From assembly GCF_024380015.1 (NCBI RefSeq), contig NZ_CP101508.1:3348902-3412901 (forward strand): a stretch of DNA of 64,000 nt, written 5' to 3'. Of the stretch, positions 57,836 through 64,000 are shown piece by piece; the stretch's first letter is position 1, and the number at the start of each line of letters is the position of its first letter. The notes under the pieces are model-generated. The model had not been told where the DNA came from. It worked only from the letters and a program-made list of their open reading frames with translations, and searched no databases. The DNA is from Photobacterium atrarenae. Its GTDB lineage: Bacteria > Pseudomonadota > Gammaproteobacteria > Enterobacterales > Vibrionaceae. The translations under genes and the position numbers were made by a program.

Positions 57836-58495
57836 TCAGATCGGCTTAACGTAGAGGTAAATCGAAAAGAAGTGGCACACGGTGCCGCCGAGCACGAACA
57901 GGTGCCAGATGGCATGGTTGAACGGCACCCGGTCCCAGACATAGAAAATCACCCCGAGCGAATAGACCACGCCACCGACGGCCAGCAAGACCAGCCCCCC
58001 GGTCGACAGCGACAGGGCCAGCGGGTAAACCGCAACCAGCGCCAGCCAACCCATCACCAGATACGTGATCAGGGACAAGCGTTTAAACCGGTAAACGAAG
58101 GCAATCTTGAGGATAATGCCGACCAGGGCGATGCTCCAGATCACCGCCATCAGGGTGATGGCCAGCGGCGTGCGCAGGGAGATCAGCAAGAAAGGCGTGT
58201 AAGTCCCGGCGATCAGCAAATAGATAGCACAGTGATCGAAGGTTTTGAGCGCCCGCTTGGCGCGCTCAAACGGGATCGCATGATACAGAGTCGAGGCCAG
58301 ATAGAGCAGGATCATGCTGCTGCCGTAAATACTCAGGCTGGTTATACTCAGCCCGTCTGCGCCGGCATCAATCGCCTGGTTGAGCAACAACACCAGGCCG
58401 ACAATCCCAAAAATCATCCCCAACCCGTGGCTGATACTATTTGCTACCTCTTCGGCCACCGAATATTCTGAGCAGGCTGCCGTTTGCTTCGCCAT
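57836..58495 (-). CDS. trhA: Hemolysin III/PAQR family membrane protein (TrhA, YqfA-like)
   Basis: The 219-residue protein has seven membrane helices and the PAQR metal-site pattern: [29 protein letters not shown] (in part), and [16 protein letters not shown]. coli YqfA/TrhA is linked with membrane energetics and lipid state; true hemolysin activity is not implied. The ATG follows GAGGAGCCGCACAC. A perfect FabR-like palindrome lies in its promoter. Confidence 0.9.
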   Translation of the reverse strand: MAKQTAACSEYSVAEEVANSISHGLGMIFGIVGLVLLLNQAIDAGADGLSITSLSIYGSSMILLYLASTLYHAIPFERAKRALKTFDHCAIYLLIAGTYTPFLLISLRTPLAITLMAVIWSIALVGIILKIAFVYRFKRLSLITYLVMGWLALVAVYPLALSLSTGGLVLLAVGGVVYSLGVIFYVWDRVPFNHAIWHLFVLGGTVCHFFSIYLYVKPI

Positions 58496-58513
58496 GTGTG
58501 CGGCTCCTCATTA

Positions 58514-58525
58514 GAGTGATCACTC
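58514..58525. promoter_or_regulatory. Perfect 12-bp palindrome ahead of trhA
   Basis: GAGTGATCACTC is a perfect palindrome 19 bases upstream of the trhA start, inside the probable 5' leader. It may be an operator or only a short hairpin. I cannot name a binding protein. Confidence 0.4.
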
Positions 58526-58534
58526 AATTGATTC

Positions 58535-58568
58535 CAGTATGGCACACTTTAGCTTACAGATGTAAGCT
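58535..58568 (-). promoter_or_regulatory. FabR-like operator overlapping the trhA promoter
   Basis: AGCTTACAGATGTAAGCT (58551-58568) is a perfect 18-bp palindrome of the FabR type (AGCGTACA-NN-TGTACGCT in E. coli, from memory). On the minus strand a possible -35 TTACAT inside the palindrome and a -10 CATACT (near 58535) are spaced by 18 bases. FabR represses unsaturated fatty acid genes and has a predicted site upstream of yqfA in E. coli, which supports this reading. Confidence 0.62.
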
Positions 58569-58587
58569 GAAATAAATAATTCCACCA

Positions 58588-59376
58588 TCAGGTGTGCAGA
58601 TCCAGGTACGTCAGCACCTGCTCGCCGGCCTGCACCGGCGGTGTGTCGGCCGGGATCACACAATGCCGTTCCAGCTCGCCTTGTCCGAGCAATCCAGCCA
58701 GCATTCCCCGCAGGCCGTGATGACGGCGATCGATCTCAAACCAGAGCGCCAGTTCCGTCTCATGGCGGTAGGCCACTATCTCCAACTCCCGCCAGCGACC
58801 ATGGAACGGCCCGTCGACCGGCACCAGCTCAAACTCCTGCACAAAGGGCAGGGGAAAACCTTGCGCCGCTTCACACTCAACCTGACGGATCCGCAGACCC
58901 GCCTGCTCCAGTGCCGTGAACACCCCGTCCATCAGCGGATCCGGGCGCACCGTCAGCCGATCATTATCCGTCGGATCCAGCGCCAAAGGAATATCCAGAT
59001 GCGTCTCGAGCCAGACCTTGACATCACCGATGGTGATCGGCGTATTGAAGGGTAGGGTGAGCTCCACCTCAAACTGCCGGGTATCCCCGGCCGCCACGGT
59101 AAAGGCTTCATCCAGCGACCAGCTCGCTAACGTGCACGTCTGGCGGATGGTTTCCGTCTCGGGTGTCTCGCTCTCGCTGTCCGTCTCAATCTCTTCCAGG
59201 TACTGGCAACACAGATAAAGCTGAATCCGCTCCACCGTCTGCTCCGCCTTGCCCCCCTGCACGACCACGGTGACCGGCAGGGTTTCTCCCGGGATCAGGA
59301 CATCCCGCTGCAACACCGCATCGACTTTCGCCGCACCAATGCCGAGACTGGCCAGGCTTTTTCGTAACAAAGACAT
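58588..59376 (-). CDS. Spo0M (sporulation-control protein) family, arrestin-like
   Basis: The 262-residue protein starts at the ATG 59374-59376 behind GAAGGAGGGGG. It begins SLLRKSLASLGIGAAKVDAVL and has the arrestin-like beta-sandwich pattern of Spo0M (PGETLPVTVVVQGG; FEVELTLPFNTPITIG). Family members occur in non-sporulating bacteria and have no settled role there. It is transcribed toward trhA, with 92 bases between them. Confidence 0.88.
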   Translation of the reverse strand: MSLLRKSLASLGIGAAKVDAVLQRDVLIPGETLPVTVVVQGGKAEQTVERIQLYLCCQYLEEIETDSESETPETETIRQTCTLASWSLDEAFTVAAGDTRQFEVELTLPFNTPITIGDVKVWLETHLDIPLALDPTDNDRLTVRPDPLMDGVFTALEQAGLRIRQVECEAAQGFPLPFVQEFELVPVDGPFHGRWRELEIVAYRHETELALWFEIDRRHHGLRGMLAGLLGQGELERHCVIPADTPPVQAGEQVLTYLDLHT

Positions 59377-59463
59377 CCCCCCTCCTTCATCCATCAACCG
59401 TTTATGCAACAAGTGTAGTTTGCAAACAATTGTGCCTGGTCGCAAGCATGAATCGGGGGGCGT

Positions 59464-59496
59464 GCAAAAAGAAAGACGAAGCCTGGGCTCCGTCTC
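59464..59496 (-). terminator. Terminator of the FadR-type regulator gene
   Basis: On the minus strand GACGGAGCC pairs with GGCTTCGTC (one mismatch) around CA, followed by TTTCTTTTT. It lies 26 bases after the stop codon. Confidence 0.72.
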
Positions 59497-59521
59497 GAAA
59501 AATGCCGAAAAGTGTCGAACG

Positions 59522-60199
59522 TTATTTCAGCAAATCTATGGTTGCCTGGCGGGCTGCTTCCGGATCCCGGGCCAGGATCCCGTCGACAATACGCTGGTGG
59601 ATATCCAGCTTCAGAATGCGATCCCGGGTGATGATCCGGAAATAATTTTCAAAGACCGCTTTGAACAGGTTCCCGAACGGGCTGATAAAGTGATTCCCTG
59701 ACGCGAAGTAAATCAGTTGATGAAAGCGGGTATCGACATCGATCCACTGCTCCTGATCAAAATTCTCGCCCAGCTGATACATTGCATCCATCAGTGCTTT
59801 GAGCTCGGCGCGATCTGCTTCGCTGGCATTCTCTGCCGTCAGCGCGGCAGCCTGCGGCTCCAGTGTCATCCGGACCTGCTGGAATTCAGTCACTAGCTCC
59901 TGATGCTGCTCGCTGCTAAGCCAGACTAACAGATCCTGATCCAGGTAGTTCCAGTTGCGTTTGGGCAGCACCCGGGTCCCGATCCGGGGACGGGGCAGCA
60001 CCATCCCTTTGGCAGCAAGCATCTTGATCGCTTCGCGAACCGCTGTTCGGCTGACGCCATACATTTCGCCCAGCTCAACTTCACCCGGTAAAATATCGCC
60101 CGGTACTGTTTCCCCACGCAAAATCCGCTGGCCAATCGACTCGGCCAGTTTATAAGATAGATTACGGTTGGTAACTAACCGCTGCTGATCCCGTTCCAT
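59522..60199 (-). CDS. GntR-family regulator, FadR subfamily (FCD domain)
   Basis: The 225-residue protein starts at the ATG 60197-60199 behind GGGAGGGAAA. Residues 10-80 are a GntR winged helix (ILPGEVELGEMYGVSRTAVREAIK, read in parts; KGMVLPRPRIGTRVLP). The C-terminal FCD domain has the metal-site residues in DTRFHQLIYFASGN and the late histidine in DIHQRIVDGI. The WNYLDQDLLVWL linker resembles the galactonate/hexuronate-type regulators (DgoR-like). No metabolic operon is adjacent, so the target is unknown. Confidence 0.9.
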   Translation of the reverse strand: MERDQQRLVTNRNLSYKLAESIGQRILRGETVPGDILPGEVELGEMYGVSRTAVREAIKMLAAKGMVLPRPRIGTRVLPKRNWNYLDQDLLVWLSSEQHQELVTEFQQVRMTLEPQAAALTAENASEADRAELKALMDAMYQLGENFDQEQWIDVDTRFHQLIYFASGNHFISPFGNLFKAVFENYFRIITRDRILKLDIHQRIVDGILARDPEAARQATIDLLK

Positions 60200-60871
60200 T
60201 TTCCCTCCCAGGCTATTTTTATAATAGTTGCCAGCTAGAGGCATTAGACCACAAAGCACCCACCGAGAAACGGTTTATCTTCACAGATGCCGATAAGGCT
60301 AACAGTTTCTTGCTGTTATTCCCCACAGACCGCACTGGAAACCACCAAAAAATATTCGCTCGACTTCATATTTGGTTGCTGCTATATTCGCCGCCGAAAA
60401 ATACCCGCACTGCTGCACAGGATAGGTCTCGCCAGCGATAACGGCAGCAGTGAATTGATTGATTTGGCCACGGACGCGCCGCCTCACGACAGGTGAACCA
60501 TGCGCTCAACAACATTTGCCAGAATGGCCCCCCGCAGCCCGGCACGCTTGCGTACAACCGCCCATGCCACACGCTGTAAAGCCAAACCCAAACCAACCGC
60601 AACCCTGCATACCCTGACACCAGCGGCAGATGACCCGCAGGTCATGTCAGCCCCAGCACCAGAGCACGAAGGGCAAGCGGCATAGCATCACAGCACCCGG
60701 TGGCTGCCTCCCGCGGCCGCCGGATACACCGATATTTGTAACCCTAGTCGGTTTGAGGTAATTTACCCGGATAAATACTAGGTCTACTCAGACCCACTAA
60801 TACCCACTTGATTGATCAATCACCAGAGATGAATTCGGTGGGTATGCGTCCGCCGAACTCAGGGAGTCCCC
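60200..60871. other. Long intergenic region with several inverted repeats
   Basis: These 672 bases contain no gene I can support; short frames on both strands lack good starts and recognisable products. Near the regulator start is an interrupted repeat TAACAG-N7-CTGTTA (60300-60318). Near yihD is a perfect palindrome TGATTGATCAATCA (60809-60822). The middle part is GC-rich. The region probably carries the promoters of the divergent regulator and yihD. Confidence 0.5.
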
Positions 60872-61138
60872 ATGAAAGCCCACCGCGTCAACGAACTGAT
60901 CGAACTTTTGCATCCCGCCTGGCAGCAATCACCGGATCTCAATTTGGTCGAGTTTTTATTACAGCTGGCTAAAGAGGCCAAATATGAGGGGAATCTGGCT
61001 GATCTGACTGATGATGTGCTGATCTACCACCTGAAAATGCGCGAAAGCGATCCCGATGCCATGATCCCGGGCATCGCCAAGGATTGCGAAACCGACTTCA
61101 AAACCGCGATCCTACGCGCCCGCGGGATCATCAAGTAA
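60872..61138 (+). CDS. yihD: YihD family protein (DUF1040)
   Basis: The 88-residue protein matches E. coli YihD over its length: [34 protein letters not shown] and [13 protein letters not shown]. Function is unknown. The ATG follows AGGGAGTCCCC. In E. coli yihD precedes srkA and dsbA; here ccoG lies between yihD and srkA. Confidence 0.92.
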   Translation: MKAHRVNELIELLHPAWQQSPDLNLVEFLLQLAKEAKYEGNLADLTDDVLIYHLKMRESDPDAMIPGIAKDCETDFKTAILRARGIIK

Positions 61139-61166
61139 TGCTCCCCGACCCAGGCTTCTTTGTCCC

Positions 61167-61199
61167 ATGACGCCGGCCCTGTCTACCGGCGTCATCTGT
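61167..61199 (+). terminator. Terminator-like hairpin after yihD
   Basis: ATGACGCCGG pairs perfectly with CCGGCGTCAT around a nine-base loop, but the T run after it is poor (CTGTTCT). Confidence 0.55.
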
Positions 61200-61387
61200 T
61201 CTACCCCGTCAACCCTTCATCTGTATCTGTTCGCCAAACTATGACCTTGTTAGAGTTATGGAAAATGCGTCTGTAATATAATCAGCCCACCATATGTGTG
61301 CATATAAAAAGATCAACGGTCAGGCAACGTACCAGCCGTCAGCCCTAGCTATAGTTATAAATGGGGTCACCCAAGGAAAGTAATGTC

Positions 61388-62818
61388 ATGAGCCATGAAA
61401 GAATCAAGATAAAGGATGTAACACCGCAAGAGTTCAATCCCAAAACCCACAAAGGCACTTCGGATCGCTTCAATCCCAGCAACCGCATTTATGTCCGGGC
61501 GATGTATGGTGTCTACCAGAAGCTGCGCCGCAACACGGGCTGGTTTCTGATGCTCCTGTTTCTGGGGCTGCCCTGGATCCCTTATGGTGATCGCCAGGCC
61601 ATTCTGCTCGATATCGGCCGCCAACAGTTCAATTTCTTCGGGACCACTCTCTGGCCCCAGGATCTGACCCTGCTGGCCAGCTTACTGATGATCGCGGCCT
61701 TTGCTTTGTTCTTCATCACAACCTTTTTGGGCCGGGTCTGGTGCGGCTACCTCTGCCCCCAAACGGTCTGGACCTTTATCTATATCTGGTTTGAAGAAAA
61801 ACTCGAAGGGCCGGCCAACAAACGCCGCAAACAGGATAGTATGAAACTAACCGGCAACCTGCTGGCCAGAAAAACCGCCAAACACGCCGCCTGGTTCGCG
61901 GTCGCCCTGATCACCGGCCTGACCTTTGTCGGCTACTTCCTGCCAATCAAAGCGCTGTTTGTCGACTTCTTTACCTTCAATGCTAATTTCTGGCCCGGCT
62001 TCTGGGTGCTGTTCTTTGCCGGCTGTACCTACGCCAACGCCGGCTGGATGCGCTCGATCATGTGTATTCACATGTGTCCTTACGCCCGTTTCCAGTCAGC
62101 CATGTTCGACAAAGACACCTACATTGTCGGCTACGACGTCGAACGCGGTGAAGCCCGTGGGCCGCGATCGCGCAAGAAAGATCCGAAAGAGCTCGGCCTG
62201 GGCGACTGTATCGACTGTAACCTCTGTGTTCAGGTCTGCCCGACCGGGATCGATATCCGCGACGGCCTGCAATATGAGTGCATTAACTGTGGCGCCTGTG
62301 TCGATGCCTGTGATCAAACCATGGATCGGATGGGCTATGAAAGAGGCCTGATCAGTTATACCACCGAGCATAAACTGGCAGGCCACAAAACCCATGTCAT
62401 GCGACCGAAATTGCTGGGCTACGGCGCGGTGATGGTGGTGATGATCGGCCTGTTCTTCTATCTGCTGAGCACCATTCAGCCGATGGGACTGGACGTGATC
62501 CGCGACCGTAACCAGCTGTTTAAGGTCAATACCGAAGGGTTGATTGAAAACACCTATACCCTGAAGCTGCTCAATAAAACCCAGCAACCAGCCGTGTTTA
62601 ACCTGCATGCCGAAGGGCTGGAAGAAATTGAGTGGTACGGCCAGCAACAGGTCACGGTCGCAGCCGGGGAAATCTTTACCCTGCCGGTCAGCCTGGGCGT
62701 TGACCCGTATCTGCTCCAGAAGCCGATTGCCGACATTACCTTCGTGATGGAAAAAGAAGCAGACGGCGAAGTCCTGGAGCTGCGCACCGAAAGCCGCTTT
62801 ATCGGGAATTTGCGCTAA
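61388..62818 (+). CDS. ccoG: Cytochrome c oxidase accessory protein CcoG (RdxA/FixG-like)
   Basis: CcoG is a membrane ferredoxin that helps copper delivery and assembly of cbb3 oxidase. The ATG 61388 gives 476 residues. There are about five membrane helices, a CGYLCPQTVW segment near 119-128, and two 4Fe-4S motifs: cysteines 274, 277, 280, 284 and 298, 301, 304, 308. The C-terminal 110 residues form the FixG immunoglobulin-like domain. No other cco genes are in the window. A TATAAT near 61277 may be its promoter. Confidence 0.95.
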   Translation: MSHERIKIKDVTPQEFNPKTHKGTSDRFNPSNRIYVRAMYGVYQKLRRNTGWFLMLLFLGLPWIPYGDRQAILLDIGRQQFNFFGTTLWPQDLTLLASLLMIAAFALFFITTFLGRVWCGYLCPQTVWTFIYIWFEEKLEGPANKRRKQDSMKLTGNLLARKTAKHAAWFAVALITGLTFVGYFLPIKALFVDFFTFNANFWPGFWVLFFAGCTYANAGWMRSIMCIHMCPYARFQSAMFDKDTYIVGYDVERGEARGPRSRKKDPKELGLGDCIDCNLCVQVCPTGIDIRDGLQYECINCGACVDACDQTMDRMGYERGLISYTTEHKLAGHKTHVMRPKLLGYGAVMVVMIGLFFYLLSTIQPMGLDVIRDRNQLFKVNTEGLIENTYTLKLLNKTQQPAVFNLHAEGLEEIEWYGQQQVTVAAGEIFTLPVSLGVDPYLLQKPIADITFVMEKEADGEVLELRTESRFIGNLR

Positions 62819-62844
62819 GCCTCAAAGCCATCCACATAAATCAC

Positions 62845-62866
62845 GGGCCGGAAACGGCCCTTTTTT
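62845..62866 (+). terminator. Rho-independent terminator after ccoG
   Basis: GGGCCG pairs with CGGCCC around GAAA, followed by TTTTTT. Confidence 0.9.
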
Positions 62867-62913
62867 ATGAAAGTGTTATACTGACAAGCCACATACAGGC
62901 GCGGAATGTTCAC

Positions 62914-63903
62914 ATGACACAACAAGATGGTTTTAGCTTTTCTGATCTGACCCCCGACTTGCTGCTCGATGCCCTCGACAGTATCGGGGTACGTGCCGAG
63001 TCCGGCCTGCTGCCCCTCAACAGCTACGAAAACCGGGTCTACCAGTTCAGTGCCGAAGACGGTGCCCGCTATGTCACCAAGTTCTACCGCCCGCAGCGCT
63101 GGAGCGACGCGCAAATCCAGGAAGAGCACGACTTTGCCCATGAGCTGAGTGAGCAGGAAATTCCGGTCGCCGCCCCGATCATCCACGATGGCCAGAGCCT
63201 ACATCACTACCAGGATCACCGCTTTGCTTTATTTCCCAGCCTGGGCGGACGCCAGTTCGAAGTCGATAATTATGACCATTTAGAATGGGTCGGCCGTTTT
63301 CTCGGCCGGATCCACCGGGTCGGCCAGCGCCAGCCCTTCCGGCACCGCCCGACCATCAGCCTGACCGAATATCTGGAGCAGCCCAGAGCCTTGCTGGAAA
63401 ACAGCCCGTTTATTCCGGACCACCTGAAAGCGGCGTTCTTTACCGATCTCGATCGCCTGATCGACGAGCTATCCCTGCGCTGGCACACTGATTGGCAGCC
63501 CCTGCGCCTGCACGGCGACTGTCACCCGGGTAATATTCTCTGGCGTGACGGACCGCTTTTTGTCGATCTCGATGATGCCCGCAACGGCCCAGCGGTGCAG
63601 GATTTGTGGATGCTGCTGAGCGGCGAGCGCAGCGAGCAGCTGGCCCAGCTCGATACCCTGCTCGAAGCCTACGGCGAATTTGCCGATTTCGAACCGAAAG
63701 AATTGCAACTTATTGAGCCATTGCGCGGTCTTAGAATGGTCTACTATATGGCCTGGCTGGCCAAACGCTGGCAAGACCCGGCGTTTCCGCGGGCTTTCCC
63801 CTGGTTTGCCGACAGCAAATACTGGGAAGGGCAAGTCCTGGCGTTCAAGGAACAACTGGCCGCTTTAAATGAACCACCCCTGCAACTGATGCCGCAGTGG
63901 TGA
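62914..63903 (+). CDS. srkA: Stress response kinase A
   Basis: SrkA (YihE) is a serine/threonine kinase of the aminoglycoside-phosphotransferase fold that counters MazEF-mediated death in E. coli. The 329-residue protein shows the catalytic loop LRLHGDCHPGNILW and the metal motif FVDLDDARNGP. It precedes dsbA, with which it is co-transcribed in E. coli. Confidence 0.95.
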   Translation: MTQQDGFSFSDLTPDLLLDALDSIGVRAESGLLPLNSYENRVYQFSAEDGARYVTKFYRPQRWSDAQIQEEHDFAHELSEQEIPVAAPIIHDGQSLHHYQDHRFALFPSLGGRQFEVDNYDHLEWVGRFLGRIHRVGQRQPFRHRPTISLTEYLEQPRALLENSPFIPDHLKAAFFTDLDRLIDELSLRWHTDWQPLRLHGDCHPGNILWRDGPLFVDLDDARNGPAVQDLWMLLSGERSEQLAQLDTLLEAYGEFADFEPKELQLIEPLRGLRMVYYMAWLAKRWQDPAFPRAFPWFADSKYWEGQVLAFKEQLAALNEPPLQLMPQW

Positions 63904-63970
63904 TATTGTCATAACCTCAACCGAATGACCGTGCAGGTTATTCACTTTTTCTCAGGGAGAATCTCGTAAC

Positions 63971-64000
63971 ATGTTTAAAAAGCTATTTGCACTGGCGACC
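63971..64000 (+). CDS. dsbA: Thiol:disulfide interchange protein DsbA, 5' end only
   Basis: Ten codons (MFKKLFALAT) from the ATG at 63971 run to the window edge. They form the start of a signal peptide. Position directly after srkA and this N-terminus point to dsbA, the periplasmic disulfide oxidase. The ribosome site is GGGAGA. Confidence 0.75.
   Translation, partial: MFKKLFALAT

Noticed and set aside
60366..60620. An 84-codon minus-strand frame with many Trp and Cys residues
   Set aside because: The product is not protein-like and its start has no ribosome site.
60500..60685. A 61-codon frame rich in Arg, Pro, Thr and Ala
   Set aside because: Composition follows the local GC content, the ribosome site is weak, and nothing is recognisable.

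Overview
The window is a stretch of gammaproteobacterial chromosome, almost certainly from a Vibrionaceae genome with unusually high GC for that family (Photobacterium-like or a relative; the genus is inference). The basis is gene order: dapF-lysA-lptM/cyaY-cyaA-hemCDXY, hemB-tatD-tatCBA-ubiB-ubiJ-ubiE-rmuC, thiCEFSGH, an rRNA operon, yrdA-yrdB-aroE-hemF-tsaC, purEK, yrdD-smg-dprA-LysM, def-fmt-rsmB-trkA-trkH and yihD-ccoG-srkA-dsbA. As I recall it, this matches the origin-proximal part of Vibrio chromosome 1, and several blocks are shared with Escherichia coli. Almost everything is housekeeping; codon use is even and no prophage, CRISPR array or genomic island is visible.

Layout. 1-9 kb: lysine biosynthesis (dapF start, lysA), the lptM lipoprotein, frataxin cyaY, adenylate cyclase cyaA, and the hemC-hemD-hemX-hemY operon, with a CRP-type operator in the cyaA/hemC divergent region. 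9-16 kb: a small membrane ORF, a Cys/Lys-rich unknown protein, rsmJ, a large periplasmic-sensing GGDEF-EAL protein, asnC, hemB and tatD. 16-28 kb: the Tat translocase, ubiquinone genes, rmuC, a DMT exporter, a divergent MFS/LysR pair and a long-form aminopeptidase P. 28-35 kb: a six-gene thiamine operon behind a clear promoter and a TPP riboswitch, then a universal stress protein and the fluoride exporter crcB.

35.5-43.2 kb is the least ordinary part. A complete rRNA operon (16S-23S-5S-tRNA-Asp-tRNA-Trp, minus strand) ends in a Rho-independent terminator. Directly after its T-tract sits an apparently intact group II intron of about 1.9 kb with its maturase gene; the insertion site points to group IIC. 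Beyond the intron lies a 162-bp MITE-like element with 18-bp terminal inverted repeats.

43-64 kb: carbonic anhydrase-like yrdA, DUF1488, aroE, hemF, tsaC, purEK (behind a PurR operator), the yrdD-smg-dprA-LysM group, def-fmt-rsmB, the Trk potassium uptake genes, a hemolysin III/PAQR protein behind a perfect FabR-like palindrome, a Spo0M-like protein, a FadR-type regulator, yihD, ccoG, srkA and the first codons of dsbA.

Functional themes are tetrapyrrole synthesis spread over three loci (hemCDXY, hemB, hemF), quinone and respiratory assembly (ubiBEJ, ccoG), Tat export, thiamine synthesis under riboswitch control and translation quality functions (def, fmt, rsmB, rsmJ, tsaC). I found no clearly new multi-gene system. 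The best candidates for follow-up are the terminator-targeting intron, the MITE, the FabR-like site, the ThiE N-terminal extension and two unannotatable small proteins.
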